DNA of 64,000 nucleotides from NCBI RefSeq assembly GCF_932294415.1, contig NC_065543.1, positions 29,407,530-29,471,529 of the forward strand, read 5' to 3'. Every line of letters starts with the position of its first letter. Position 1 is the first letter of the stretch. A program made the position numbers and the translations under genes. Below the pieces are notes generated by a model. It saw nothing but the letters and a program-made list of their open reading frames with translations. It made no database searches and was not told the origin of the DNA. Source of the stretch: Quercus robur. Lineage: Eukaryota; Streptophyta; Magnoliopsida; Fagales; Fagaceae. Positions 26,401-37,279 of this stretch are shown piece after piece.

Positions 26401-27822
26401 AAAAATATAGTGGAGATGTGCACTATATTAATCTCATTTTGAGATTTATGTTATCTCATTTTGTTGAGATTTGAGTAATCCCATTTGTTGAGATTAGTGA
26501 TTTCTCATTCTATTGGGAATTGTATTATCTCATTGTGTTGAGAACTTGCTTATTAGATTTTAATATCTTTAAAGAGGCAAAGACACTCTGATTCCAATAA
26601 TAAATAAAGAAATTACTGGAAGGGCGGATGCATAGCTTGAGTTTGCTAGTGAATTAAGTACATGTTGCGCATCATGTATGGAACTAAACTAGACATTGCC
26701 TTTACAGTATGTAGACTTTCAAAATTTTTAAAACTTGAGGTTGATCACTAGAAAGTACTTAATTGTGATGAATATCTATTATATAGAATATTCAAGTTTA
26801 ATTTTATTATTGATGTGAGTGATAACATCTATGTCTAGTTAGATAATCACTACATGTGGGGGTGCTATGTGTAAGCATTAAAGAAATAAGGTGTATTTCT
26901 TACTCTACAATAGAATTAAATTGAGAGCATTGATTATAATGGTAATAGGTAGGGAAAGAAAATGACTAAGGTTTTGATAAAGTGTCGTGGCCACGACTAT
27001 AGTGAGCCATTCCTTGTACTGTAATTGTGAAACCACAATGCATATGGTATACATAAGGCAAGTCAACCTTGAACTGATATACAATGTATATGGTGTACAA
27101 TGTGAACTTAGACTTAAAAGTCTAAGACAAGAATACGTAAGGCAAGTCAAGTGTGGTTGGACTAGTCCATTGCCTACGTAATTCTATATATAAAATAGGT
27201 CATTTACCGAAGTGTGTCTCGAGACTTGGTAAAGGATAACATCCATTGGAATGGAACTAAAATCCTTCTTTTAAGAGAATCACTAATAGTGAGAACCCAA
27301 CCTTGAACTGATTATATCTAAGGGGTTTAAAGAGTAACAACAAGCTATTGATACGTGGTTAGTAAGAGCACTAAATTTGTGTCTAATTTAGGATAGATTA
27401 GTACAGACTGTTATGATGAAATTGAGGATGAGTTTTAAACTCTTAATGAAGTTTATAAATCATAAATGTTTGTGTAACAGGGGCATAAGAAGGAACTTCA
27501 CCTTTGTGAACATAGGAGTGGTGCCGCTTCCAGCAAGAGTAAAAGGGCTTTCTTTTGTACGTGTTCACTAAACCGGGTAGAGCACAAGGCCATAATAGTG
27601 CTAACAACTTGGATTTCTAAATGTGTTGTAGATGTTCTCATGTGTGTGTTGTTTCCGATTTCAACACATAAGAGTTTTGGTTTAAGCACCAAGCCACCAT
27701 TAACTCTATTGATTTCTTGAGCAATTACACTAAAGAGAGGTTTAAGTTGAAAGACACCTTCCATTATGCATGATAGGATATCAATCAAGTGAGACATAAA
27801 TTATTACAACCTAATGGGGGAT
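23464..27822 (+). pseudogene. Copia gag-pol remnant
   Basis: Many stops and shifts, but landmarks remain in order. A gag stretch at about 23,548-23,590 reads RFDGTNFTQ then a stop. A CCHC knuckle at about 24,216-24,258 (CFLCGKKDHYI, stop, ECK) is next. The protease region at about 24,380-24,460 reads WCFDSGAMLHVCN, with the catalytic D-S-G. An RT N-terminal piece at about 25,600-25,700 ends LKPIGCEWV. RNase H traces lie near 26,620 and 26,990-27,150. No integrase core was recognised, so that part is deleted or too diverged. Confidence 0.65.
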
Positions 27823-28421
27823 TATTGTATATATAGGTATATATAAGGATAGATTGTAATAATGATATTTGAGTTTGGAGAATATGGTTTCATAAAGTGA
27901 AAATTCAAGTTCTGAAATTTTCTAAATGAAAATTCGAAAATATTAATTTTCTGAAATTTTCTAGAATTTTTTGGTAACTATTCAAAAAGGTTGAAGAGGT
28001 TTCAATCTTTGTTTACCATTTTATGAAAAAAATGACTAACTCTCCATATGTGCCTTTTCATGAAATAGGCTTATGTTCACTTGAAAAATAACTAACTCTC
28101 CATAGGTGCCTTTTCATGAAACATAACCTTATGAGTATAAATAGAGGGCTTATGTTCTCTTGAAAAAACTAACTCCACAAAAGAGTAAGTTTGAGAGAAA
28201 CACAAGAAATCCTGTGGTCATTCTTCAGAATTGCTATCTGTAGAATCCAACATCTTGGTTGTATCCTGGTGACAAATTTACAATAACCCTTTAGCAACAA
28301 AAGTGTGGGGGGCAAATATTGTCTAAGGAAAACGAAATGGTGCCTCTAAGTTATCTATTTTCTGTTTGTCTTTTGTGTTAACCTTATTCTTCCATTATTA
28401 CTTTGTGTAATATCCCCAACA
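27823..28421 (+). repeat. Right LTR of the Copia element
   Basis: Matches 22,866-23,463 end to end, including the TATA region (GAGTATAAATAGAGGG) and the terminal CCCCAACA. Confidence 0.85.
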
Positions 28422-28918
28422 ATATGTGGTTCCATTACTAGAGAATTCGGCTAAAAGATTATTTATAAAAGATAATGTCCCTTATAGGAACAAAGAATAT
28501 CAATATGTTATAGTCTTAAAAAAGTACTTGCTCTCCTTGTTTTCCAAGTTTCCAGGATTTTTGTATTGCTTGCTTGCCTTTGTTACCTAGTTACTGATAC
28601 AACGCAAGACATTTAAAAGAACAAAGGTTTTGGATTCTACCCATTATATTTACGGTTGTTAATTAACTTGTGAGGCCTATAAGATCCAATTGATTTGCTT
28701 GTTAGATCTTGTTTGGTAAAGGCTATTCTGAGTCTGTGATTTTTGTTTGCGTTTTTTCTTTTAAACTCACGGGCCTCACCGTTGAATTCTTGTTTGACAC
28801 ATGCATTCAGTTTTCTGTTTTCAAAATACTCAACTTAATTTTCATTGTGCAAAACACAACTTAGAGAACAACGTTTGGGTGTTTTCCACATTAAAAAAAA
28901 AGGGTTTAGTGGCAATGT
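28422..28918. other. Unannotated interval
   Basis: AT-rich sequence between the Copia element and the hAT target duplication. No open frame, repeat or RNA gene that I recognise. Confidence 0.4.
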
Positions 28919-29372
28919 GGCATAGTCAGGGCCGGCTCAACAGTAGATGTAAGAGATGCAATCGCCTAAGGCCCCCAAATAAAAGAAGGTCCCATTTGTA
29001 AAAAAAAAATTATATATATAATATATTTATTTATATATTTTAGTTAAAAAAATTTTAAGCATTTTTATTGGTCAATAAAATGCATTAAAAAGGCCCTATT
29101 GTATCCTAAAATGCAAAAGATTAAAAAGGAAAAAAAAATTGTCAAAGTTTAGCTAACACAATTAAATTTTAGGAGACAAATGTATTAATCCATTCTTGAA
29201 GGGTCATTCTACTATACCCCTTATATTTTTTAGGGGGTACGGTACCCACTTAAATCTATACCATTAATTGATGTTATTTTAATTGTGACCGTTGATTTAA
29301 GTTTAGTACGAAACCTGTCACCGGGAGACTAGGTTATTATATAAAAGCCAAAAAAAAAAAAACGAAAAACAG

Positions 29373-29645
29373 GTGATTCTCTCTCAACTTCATATCCTCT
29401 CTCTCGTGTGCTCCCTCTTTTTCCTTCTCTTAAAAAAACCTCAGATTGCTTCTTCTTCCATGTCCGTCAACTTCACTTCATCCCATCAGCGTCCTCATTT
29501 ACTCACCACTGAGGGTTTTTCAAGGGATCAAATCCTTTTGATTTTGTTTAAGGTAAGAATCAAACAAAACCCTAATTTCTCTGTCATTGTTTTGTGCCCC
29601 TTTTCTTTTTTGATTTTTGAGAAAATTTTGGAATTTCGCTCTTAA
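29373..29645 (+). other. Gene-5'-end-like segment inside the MULE
   Basis: A CT-rich leader (CTCTCTCTCGTGTGCTCCC) precedes an ATG at 29,460 and a short frame that runs into GGTAAGAATC, which looks like a splice donor. This has the look of a captured host-gene 5' end. The encoded peptide resembles nothing I know, so it may be the MULE's own leader instead. Confidence 0.35.
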
Positions 29646-30478
29646 ATTTCATTTCACTGTAACGTTGGCAAATTTCTGTGCTGGTGAGGTTCCAATTTTG
29701 TTCTTTCATATAAGTGGCACAGAAAGTGCTTGTTGAAATGCTTTTTAAGGATTCAGTTTCCAAAACTTGTGGCTTTGTGTTTTGCTCATCAGGGGGTGTG
29801 GGTTCTTGTTAGTGTGGTGTTGAAATTTTATTTGTATTTCTTTTATTTTATTGGTTAGCAGAGGAAAAAGGCAACGACTATGTATTTAAGGGGGAAGGGT
29901 TTTTATAAAGAAATACTTTTTTTCTTTTATGTCCTAGGGAGGACATGGGTATAGAGTTGCTATTTCTTTGTTTCTATTTCATTTCTTTTCTATGTGGTGT
30001 ACAACTAAGTTGTAATTCTGTAGCTGTTGCAGCATCTCGAAATCAAATTTTGAATTTTGTTTTGAGTGTTTTCTAGTTTTATAGTTTTAGAGTTTGAGAG
30101 CTGTTGTGTTGCATTTTGGCTAGTACAGAATTGGGTTTTTTGTACTTTCGCTTGCTATTTGCATCTCAGGTTGTTTCTGGTGTCTGTGCTAATAAAATTT
30201 TCTGATTTATCAAATAAATAAATAAATAAATTAAAGAGATTGTAGATCAAAATAACGAAATTTTTAGAACCATCCTGTTATTTTATATTGAGATGTTGAA
30301 TCAGTCAATAGCATTTTTTGATGGCCAACTAGAATGAAATGGACTGCTACTTTTTATGCTAGATGGCAAGGTTTTTTTTTTGTTTTTATATTTTTTTATG
30401 ACTGTCTCACTAGGTAAATTTAGTTGCTCATGTCATAGACCTGCTCATGTCCAATTTCAAGGCACACATTACCTCTCT

Positions 30479-30523
<45 letters not shown>

Positions 30524-30906
30524 AAAAACCTCACTGCCATATAGCACTTTGAAGTGATGTGATTATCAACTTGAGACCAGGCTTAAGTCGATTCACCGAG
30601 ACTTTTGCAGCAACTTGTTCCTAGTCACTCCAATGCATTGCCCATATGCCTGCTTGAGTCTTGATATTCTGTTATTTGGGTAAATATTAGTGCAAACCAG
30701 TTATTGCATACAACTATGCACACACTTCTTGCACTGAAATCATGACAGTTATGTGCTACAATTGGTATGTGTCAGTATGAAATAAACATTGCCCATATTA
30801 TTTACTCTTCTTTTCTTCACCAGCCTATGGAAGTACTTGTTTTATAGGGTTTTGACTTAAATTAGCACAATCCTATTTACTAAGCAAATAGCACGATTTT
30901 TACATT
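29646..30906. other. MULE interior without recognisable genes
   Basis: T-rich sequence, with a poly-T tract of about 38 bases at 30,482-30,519. No coding signal. Confidence 0.4.
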
Positions 30907-31176
30907 CTATCCATTGATGAGACTGGCTGAATCAACCCTTACAATTGGAACTGTTGCTGTTTCAATCAATCTGACCATTTCACATGCCACTGAACTGAGT
31001 TCATCTATCCCCTGCATCTCAGTATCATTCTGCTGAATGAACTTCAATGCCTTAGAATCGCTGTCCTCCATATCCTGAAATGAGTCTCTTATAATAAGCT
31101 GCAAAGATTGAATTGCATTAATTTCTGAAACCTCCCATGGCAAGCAAATAGGCAAAATAGCCAACAACCTCACCAA
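30907..31176 (-). pseudogene. Captured phytochrome fragment
   Basis: Minus-strand translation reads [18 protein letters not shown] and [18 protein letters not shown], the segment linking the PHY domain to the first PAS domain in plant phytochromes. It is closest by eye to the phyB/phyE type. About 80 residues remain out of roughly 1,120; the match stops at SLING followed by TAG, and no chromophore-binding or kinase-related domain is present. Position inside MULE ends without other phytochrome sequence nearby suggests capture by the transposon. It cannot make a photoreceptor. Confidence 0.8.
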
Positions 31177-33959
31177 CAGATTCCCTCACGCCTTAAACCA
31201 TTGCACTTCTTATTCTTCTTTACTCACCAGATCCTAGGACTTTTTCTCTCCCAATTTAGACCAATAGACTGAGAGGAGGTCAAAAGCTAAAGCTAAAGCT
31301 ATAGCTAGGTAGCTCTATACTATACTTCTTTGGATTTCTATTATGGTGCCTGCTTTGCTTGCTTTACTTCTAATCATAACATTGTCCCTCCATCCCATGT
31401 GTGTTGTTGCAGTGAAAATTTGCATAGCGTGTAAATATATGAGTTCCAAGGTCAGGTTGCTACTGGCTTGGTCTTTGAGAGACTTGATTAAAGAGGTGGA
31501 CAAAAAGACACCCATATTTCTACTCATAACTAAGATTTTAAGAAAGCTTTTGTGGGCCATATTGGCCTTTTCTTTAATTTAAAAAGCGAACACACTTTCT
31601 TAAGTGTTACTCTAATTCAAGGGAATATTTGAATCGCTTTATTAATTAACTTCCTCATTTATTTTTTTCTTCTTCTTTGGCCCTTATGTTCCTCCTTTGT
31701 TTAATTTGATTGAATGTTCCTATTGCTGTCCGGAACTTGAATTTTTTTTTGTTGTTGTTAACTTCCCCCTCCCCCTCTCATTGTTCGACAAATAATAGAC
31801 ACCATCTTGGAAATTTGGGTTGGTGGGGTTGCAATCTCTCTTTTCTCACACACATTTTGGCATGAAATGAGGCTGGAGAAAATGTAAGATATTTGAAACT
31901 TTTTTTTAAGGGTGATGGTATGTTTCAACCATGCATGGCGTTTAGGCCAAACTCACTTGTCTGCTTGTGGAGACAAGAAAGACACACTTCACAAACTCCA
32001 GTTTCCCTCTCTCTTTCTTTCTCTGTCATTACTATTAAGCCCTGTGTTTCTATGTGTGAGACTTCTCTGCTCACACATGCAGGTAGGCTTGCCTCCTAGT
32101 AATTCCCAATATATTTTCTCAGCAATGAGTGAAATGGAAGAAGCTTTTCACTTTTTGACAGGTTGAACCAATAATGTCAGACCAAAAAATAAATCCACAA
32201 GGCCACAGACTACAAGTGTTAGTGTTACATAGGTTCACCAATTACCATACCTAAAACCTTATGGGTTAAAGGGGACATAAACTTCCCCTGAACTGTCCTC
32301 TGTCGCAAATCTGGAGGGAGGATTTAGAATCTAAATGTTTTAGGTTAAGCAAGTCTAAAATAGAGTACTTGGAGTTTAAGTTTAGTAAAAGGAGATTTAA
32401 AGATGGAGTGTTATAACTTGTAGGACAAGAAATACTTTAGAGTGAAAAAACATTTCTAGGATGTTTCAACTGTGAAATTTATTTACTTTTTAATGTATGT
32501 TATTGCTTACCTTGTTTTTATTTCAAGCTATATTGCGATAGGAGTATGGGGAGAGTGAAGAACATTGAAGAGCAAGATGCTGTTGAAGAGCAAGATGCTC
32601 TCCAAGTTAGCCCTCCGAAAAGACCATTTGGATCATTTTTAATTTATTAGTAAGATTCACGCAATTCATTATATATTCACTTGTTCTACAGTTTTCACAT
32701 AATTTGCTTTAACTGCTTCTGCTTCTTTATCAACAGTGTCTACTTTTTGTAGGAGAACTGGTCGGAACGTTTGCAATACAAGTTGGCATCAAATCTAGTG
32801 CTTTCAAAAGAAAATGAACAATGTTCCAAAATAATAGAAAATGCTAGAAATATTCCACTACATGATTATTTTCGGTCACTCAAATGACAGTGACTTGTAT
32901 AAATTGATGACTGAATTTTTTGGAAAATGCTGCAATTTAGTGAATTTTCTCTTCTATTGAAAGGGAGATTGAATTTGTATCATTCATGAATCATGATTAC
33001 AAATGTATGTGTTGTATGCACACATGCAATGTTGTTGACAATTAGATTTGTGATGTTGCCCGTGTGAGGTTGGCTAGGAGTGCTCATGTTTACTGAAAAC
33101 AATTGAATGTAATTGTTAACTGTTGATAACATTGCATTTTGGCAGACTTTAAAATCTAAAATTATTTTGAAATGTAGCTATAGCTTGCTGTTGATTAGGT
33201 GTGTTTTCGCTTTTGCTTGGTTGCTTTATTTTGTTATTTCCTAACAAGAATATCATTAGCTATTTTAATTAGAATGCATTGTTTATTTGCTTCTAAATTT
33301 TACACTCTTTCCCTTCATATCTAGGATATCAAGTTCTTCAAGAACATGCTTTAAGGCCTAAATTTGTTTTAGATTTCAATTTCAAGTTCTTCAAGAAAAC
33401 ACACTGAGGCCTAAATTGTTTTAGGTTTCAATTTTTTTTTCTTCTTTATGGTTCACAATTACATCATTGTATGGTCTAAATATATAACTTCTTTGGAATC
33501 ATTTAGAGGAGCAAATGTTTCCTGACAAATAACGTTTGCTTTGGGTCACCTTTTTTTTCATTGAGAAAATTTAACACCATAAAAACACCAAAAAAGTTGA
33601 GATGTGTTTGATTAAATACTCATGAGATGTCAATAATCACCAAGTTGTCTTGAAAATCTCTAACATGACCAAAATATCTTTACAATCACTAAAAAAAAAA
33701 TCCAAGATATCACTCTAACATGGCCAAATTGAGTGGTTTTGACGCTATTATGGTCATTTTCAAAATATTTAGTATTGTAATCATTCTAGGTATTTTTAGC
33801 ACTACTTTGTTCATTTTCAGTGATTTTTTTTTATTAATTTTGAAAGTTTAAAAATGTATTCTAGTCATTTTATATATTTTTAGGTATTTTTGTTAATTTT
33901 CAAGCTTATAACTATTTTGGGAAAATTCATTGTTAGCATTTTAATTATTACCAAGATTG
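31177..33959. other. MULE interior, origin unknown
   Basis: No family is recognisable. Short open frames at 31,343-31,582 and 31,893-32,166 lack known motifs. 32,545-32,635 and 32,750-32,880 look codon-like in short stretches (repeated GAAGAGCAAGATGCT) and might be further captured exons. 33,700-33,900 starts to show the TCATTTT motif of the arrays to the right. Confidence 0.35.
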
Positions 33960-34262
33960 TTATGAATCAATAAAAGTATAAGTGAAATTGGAATTGCCTA
34001 ATGTGACTAAAAAATAATGGAACTATTGTTTTGTTTTTATTATTTTGAAAAAAATAATAGAACTATTGAATATAACAAAAGTATGATCATATGTGATTTG
34101 ATACTGCCCAATGTGACATTAGAACTATCAAATGTGAGAAAAGAATAACGGTACCACCAAATGTAACAAAAATATAATCAGATGTGATGTTGGTATTGCC
34201 TAATGTAATGATGAAACTATCAAATGTGAGAAAAAAGTAAAGGTACTATCGAATGTGATAAA
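33960..34262. repeat. Left outlier block of the ~92-bp repeat
   Basis: Degenerate copies of the AATGTGA-based repeat that fills 40,262-41,305, for example CTATCAAATGTGAGAAAAGA and ATCAGATGTGATGTTGG. It is separated from the main array by a different repeat and the Gypsy insertion. Confidence 0.6.
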
Positions 34263-34944
34263 AGTACGGTCATTTTTAAGGTTCTATGCGTATTTAAGTA
34301 ATTTTTTAGGGTTACGAGGTCATTTCGGTCATTTTTTAGGTTTCAGTGTCATTAAGTTATTTTTTAGGTTCTAAGGGTCTTCTAGTAATTTTAAAGGGTT
34401 TCAAAAGTATTTTGGTCATTTTCAAGTGTTATGAGGTATTTTTGGACATTGTTTTAGGTTTTTTGGTTATTTTGATAATTTTTTTTTTATGTTTTAGGGT
34501 AATTTTGGACATTTTTTTTAGGTTTTAGGGTCATTCGATCATTTTTTAGGTTCTAAAGGTATTTTGATCATTTTTTAGGTTCTAAGGGTATTCCGATAAT
34601 TGTTGAAATTTTTCGGTGTATTTTTGCCATTCTCAAGTTTAATGAGGTATTTTGGTCATTTTATAGGTTTCAAGAATATTTCAAATTTTTTTAAGGTTTT
34701 AGGGTCATTTCAGTAATTTTTTAGTTTTAAAGTGCATTAGTATTACGGTCATTTTTTAGGTTTTAAGGGCATTATTATCACTTTTTAAGTTACAAGATCA
34801 TTTCAGTCATTTTTTAGGTTTCATGATCATTTAGGTAATTTTTTTTGTAACTAAGGGTATTTTGATTACTTTTTAGGTTTAGAGGGTATTTTAGTCATTT
34901 TTTAGATTTAGAGGGTATTTCAGTCATTTTTTAGATATTAGGGT
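34263..34944. repeat. Degenerate minisatellite (TTTTTTAGGTTT...GTCAT)
   Basis: About twenty imperfect units of roughly 30-40 bases built on GGTCATTTTTTAGGTTTTAA with GGGTATTT. The array is cut by the Gypsy element and resumes at 40,039-40,210. Confidence 0.7.
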
Positions 34945-35273
34945 TGTAAGAACCAAGTACGAGATTTCTGGACCTTAGGTCACTTGGGCTCACAATTTAT
35001 TTGTAGTGGGCTTAAGTATTTCCTACAATGGGTCGTTCTCGGCAGAGAGACTCAAAGTAACACCCAGTTAGTACCCTCTCCTTGGCTGTTTTCTCTCAAT
35101 ATTTCTCAACCCCTTCTTCTCCCAACTTTCTTCTATTTATAGCCAAGGTTAGTGGAGAGATTATGATTACAGTCACCGTTAGTGCTACTGAAGGTCCAGT
35201 ATTATCTGGTTAAAGTGGGTGTCTAGGTGAAAGGGCGATGCAGCATTTATGATCTTGGAACTTGGTTCCATTT
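34945..35273 (-). repeat. Truncated 3' LTR of the Gypsy element
   Basis: Matches 39,435-39,763 nearly base for base and then stops at TTCCATTT, where pol sequence begins directly. The other ~270 bp of the LTR are absent. Confidence 0.88.
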
Positions 35274-37276
35274 ACTCCGGCCTGGTCGAGAGCAGTCTTT
35301 ACACAGATGCTTGGCTCCCTTATAAGTTCTATCGTGATAAGCCTTGGTGTGTCCTCGGTAGCCGATGAGGCCAACGTGGCAAGAGAGTCAGCATGCTTGT
35401 TTTGTGACCGGGCTACCTGGGATATCTTTACCGTTCCAAACTGACCGATAATTTGCTTTGCCGTACTTAGATAAGCTTTCATTCGGGGGTCCCGAGCCTC
35501 GAAGTCCCCAGTGATCTGATAAACAACCAGTCGAGAATCCGAGTAGATCTCCACATCCTTTGCACCTAGATGCAATACTGCCCTCAACCCGGCCAGTAAG
35601 GCTTCATATTCGGCTTCGTTGTTCGGGGCTTTGAACCCCAACCTGAAGGAGTGTTCCAGTCGCATACCTTCAGGGGTGATTATGACAATACCAGCCCCGG
35701 CCCCCATAGCATTTGATGCGCCGTCCACAAATAACCTCCACGGGCGAATCTCCGCACTACAGATTACCTTGCCTTCATTCTTGGGTGTAAATTCCGCGAT
35801 GAAATCAGCCAGAACCTGTCCCTTCACCGAGCTTCTAGGTCGGTATCTTATGTCAAACGATCCCAACCGAGTCCCCCATTTAGCAATCCGTCCTGTGAAG
35901 TCGGATCTTTTCAACAGTGATTGCAACGGATACTCGGTGAGGACGAACACTGTGTGTGCCTGGAAGTAGTGTGGTAACTTCCTCGTGGCGTGCACCAGGG
36001 CCAAAACCAACTTTTCAAGAGGCAGGTACCTTGTCTCGGCATCGACTAAGGTTTTGCTCACGTAATACACCGGCATTTGCACTCCCTGGTCCCTTAGTAA
36101 CACAGCACTTACGGCGTGCTCGGTGACTGCAAGGTACATAAACAGATTCTCCCCGGGCTCCGGGGCCGTCAACCTTGGCGCCTTTGCCAAATATTCCTTT
36201 AGGTCTCGAAAAGCTTCATCGCAGCTCTCGTCCCATTGAAACCCCTTCCACTTCTTCAGAAGTTGATAGAATGGCCGGCAGCGATCGGCAAACTTGGAGA
36301 TGAATCGGTTCAGGGCGGCCAACATCCCGGTGAGCACTTGCACCTCCTTAGGATTGCACGGTGGTTTGAGGCGATTGACGGCCTTTATTTGGTCGGGGTT
36401 AGCCTCTATTCCCCGAGTGGAGATCAGATAACCCAGGAACTTGCCAGCCCCCACTCCGAAAGTGCACTTTTCGGCATTCAGGCGCAGCTTGTGTCGTCGT
36501 AGTATCTCGAATACTCCCCGAAGGTCTTCAGTATGCAGCGACTCTTTTCTGCTCTTTACCACCATGTCGTCGATATAAACTTCAACCGTGCATCCAATTT
36601 TTTCTCGGAACATCCTTGTCATCATACGCTGGTAGGTGGCCCCGGCATTCTTCAATCCAAACGGCATGACCTCGTAGTGATAGTTTGCGTTCGGGGATAT
36701 AAATGCTGTCTTTTCTCGGTCCTCGGGCGCCAAGGCAATCTGGTGGTAGCCTTGGAAGGCATCCAGGAAGCTCATTCTCGGGTGCCCGTACGTGGCATCC
36801 ACTAGCTGATCAATCTTGGGCATCGGGAACGGGTCCTTGGGACACGCTCTGTTTAAATCGGTGAAGTCCACACAAACTCTCCATTTACCGCTTTTCTTCT
36901 TCACTACGACAGTGTTTGCTAGCCATCTCGGGAAGAATATTTCTTTTATGACCCCGGCTTCCTTCAGTCGCTCGACCTCCAGGTTTACTGCATCGACGTG
37001 TTCCTTTGATGCTCTTCTCGGCTTCTGTTTTTTCGGGGGAAATGATGGGTCCACGTTGAGTTTGTGAACAATGAACTCGGGGTCTACGCCGGGCACTTCA
37101 TACGGGTTCCATGCGAAGACATCTATGTTCTGCAACAGGAACAACAACATCTCTACCCTTTCCCGGTCATTCATGCTTGTACCTATCTGGAAATATTTCT
37201 CACTATCTGGGAGAATTCTTACCTTCAGCACCTCCTCGGCAACGTCCGCCCCAGTTTCCCGGGGTTTCTGTAATTG
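35210..37276 (-). CDS. Gypsy pol: reverse transcriptase, RNase H and second RNase H, truncated
   Basis: Open from directly after the gag-protease stop to 35,210; the first ATG is at 37,231. Counting from that ATG, RT spans about residues 70-300 with catalytic YIDDMVV near 218. A retroviral-type RNase H follows (about 320-450). A second, archaeal-type RNase H (about 495-640) has its acidic residues in FVDGAS, NEAEYEAL and YSDSRLVV. A second RNase H of this kind marks the Tat lineage. Integrase is absent: after LDQAGVNG the frame crosses the deletion into LTR sequence and ends 17 residues later. Expression would need readthrough of the TAG at 37,279-37,277. RT and RNase H motifs are intact, but without integrase it cannot insert alone. 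Confidence 0.88.
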   Translation of the reverse strand, partial: QLQKPRETGADVAEEVLKVRILPDSEKYFQIGTSMNDRERVEMLLFLLQNIDVFAWNPYEVPGVDPEFIVHKLNVDPSFPPKKQKPRRASKEHVDAVNLEVERLKEAGVIKEIFFPRWLANTVVVKKKSGKWRVCVDFTDLNRACPKDPFPMPKIDQLVDATYGHPRMSFLDAFQGYHQIALAPEDREKTAFISPNANYHYEVMPFGLKNAGATYQRMMTRMFREKIGCTVEVYIDDMVVKSRKESLHTEDLRGVFEILRRHKLRLNAEKCTFGVGAGKFLGYLISTRGIEANPDQIKAVNRLKPPCNPKEVQVLTGMLAALNRFISKFADRCRPFYQLLKKWKGFQWDESCDEAFRDLKEYLAKAPRLTAPEPGENLFMYLAVTEHAVSAVLLRDQGVQMPVYYVSKTLVDAETRYLPLEKLVLALVHATRKLPHYFQAHTVFVLTEYPLQSLLKRSDFTGRIAKWGTRLGSFDIRYRPRSSVKGQVLADFIAEFTPKNEGKVICSAEIRPWRLFVDGASNAMGAGAGIVIITPEGMRLEHSFRLGFKAPNNEAEYEALLAGLRAVLHLGAKDVEIYSDSRLVVYQITGDFEARDPRMKAYLSTAKQIIGQFGTVKISQVARSQNKHADSLATLASSATEDTPRLITIELIREPSICVKTALDQAGVNGTKFQDHKCCIALSPRHPL

Positions 37277-37279
37277 CTA
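37271..37279 (-). promoter_or_regulatory. Candidate stop-codon readthrough signal (TAG CAA TTA)
   Basis: The gag-protease stop and next two codons read TAG CAA TTA on the minus strand. This fits the TAG-CARYYA context known from tobacco mosaic virus to let plant ribosomes read through a UAG. Gag-protease and pol are in the same frame on either side, and this is the only stop in about 1,387 codons. Readthrough would set a Gag excess over Gag-Pol. Function is inferred. Confidence 0.7.

Larger units (their letters stand above)
22866..28421 (+). mobile_element. Copia LTR retrotransposon, decayed
   Basis: Two direct repeats of 598 and 599 bp (22,866-23,463 and 27,823-28,421) bound about 4.4 kb. 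ATATG flanks both ends (22,861-22,865 and 28,422-28,426). A purine-rich CTAATGGGGGATTA precedes the right LTR. Inside, gag, protease, reverse transcriptase and RNase H traces occur in the Copia order on the plus strand. The LTRs end CAACA but both begin TATTG instead of the complementary TGTTG. No initiator-tRNA-Met type primer site follows the left LTR. Confidence 0.85.

Noticed and set aside
27498..27797. 99-codon minus-strand frame at the end of the Copia element
   Set aside because: Antisense to decayed RNase H and 3' sequence, with no family resemblance.
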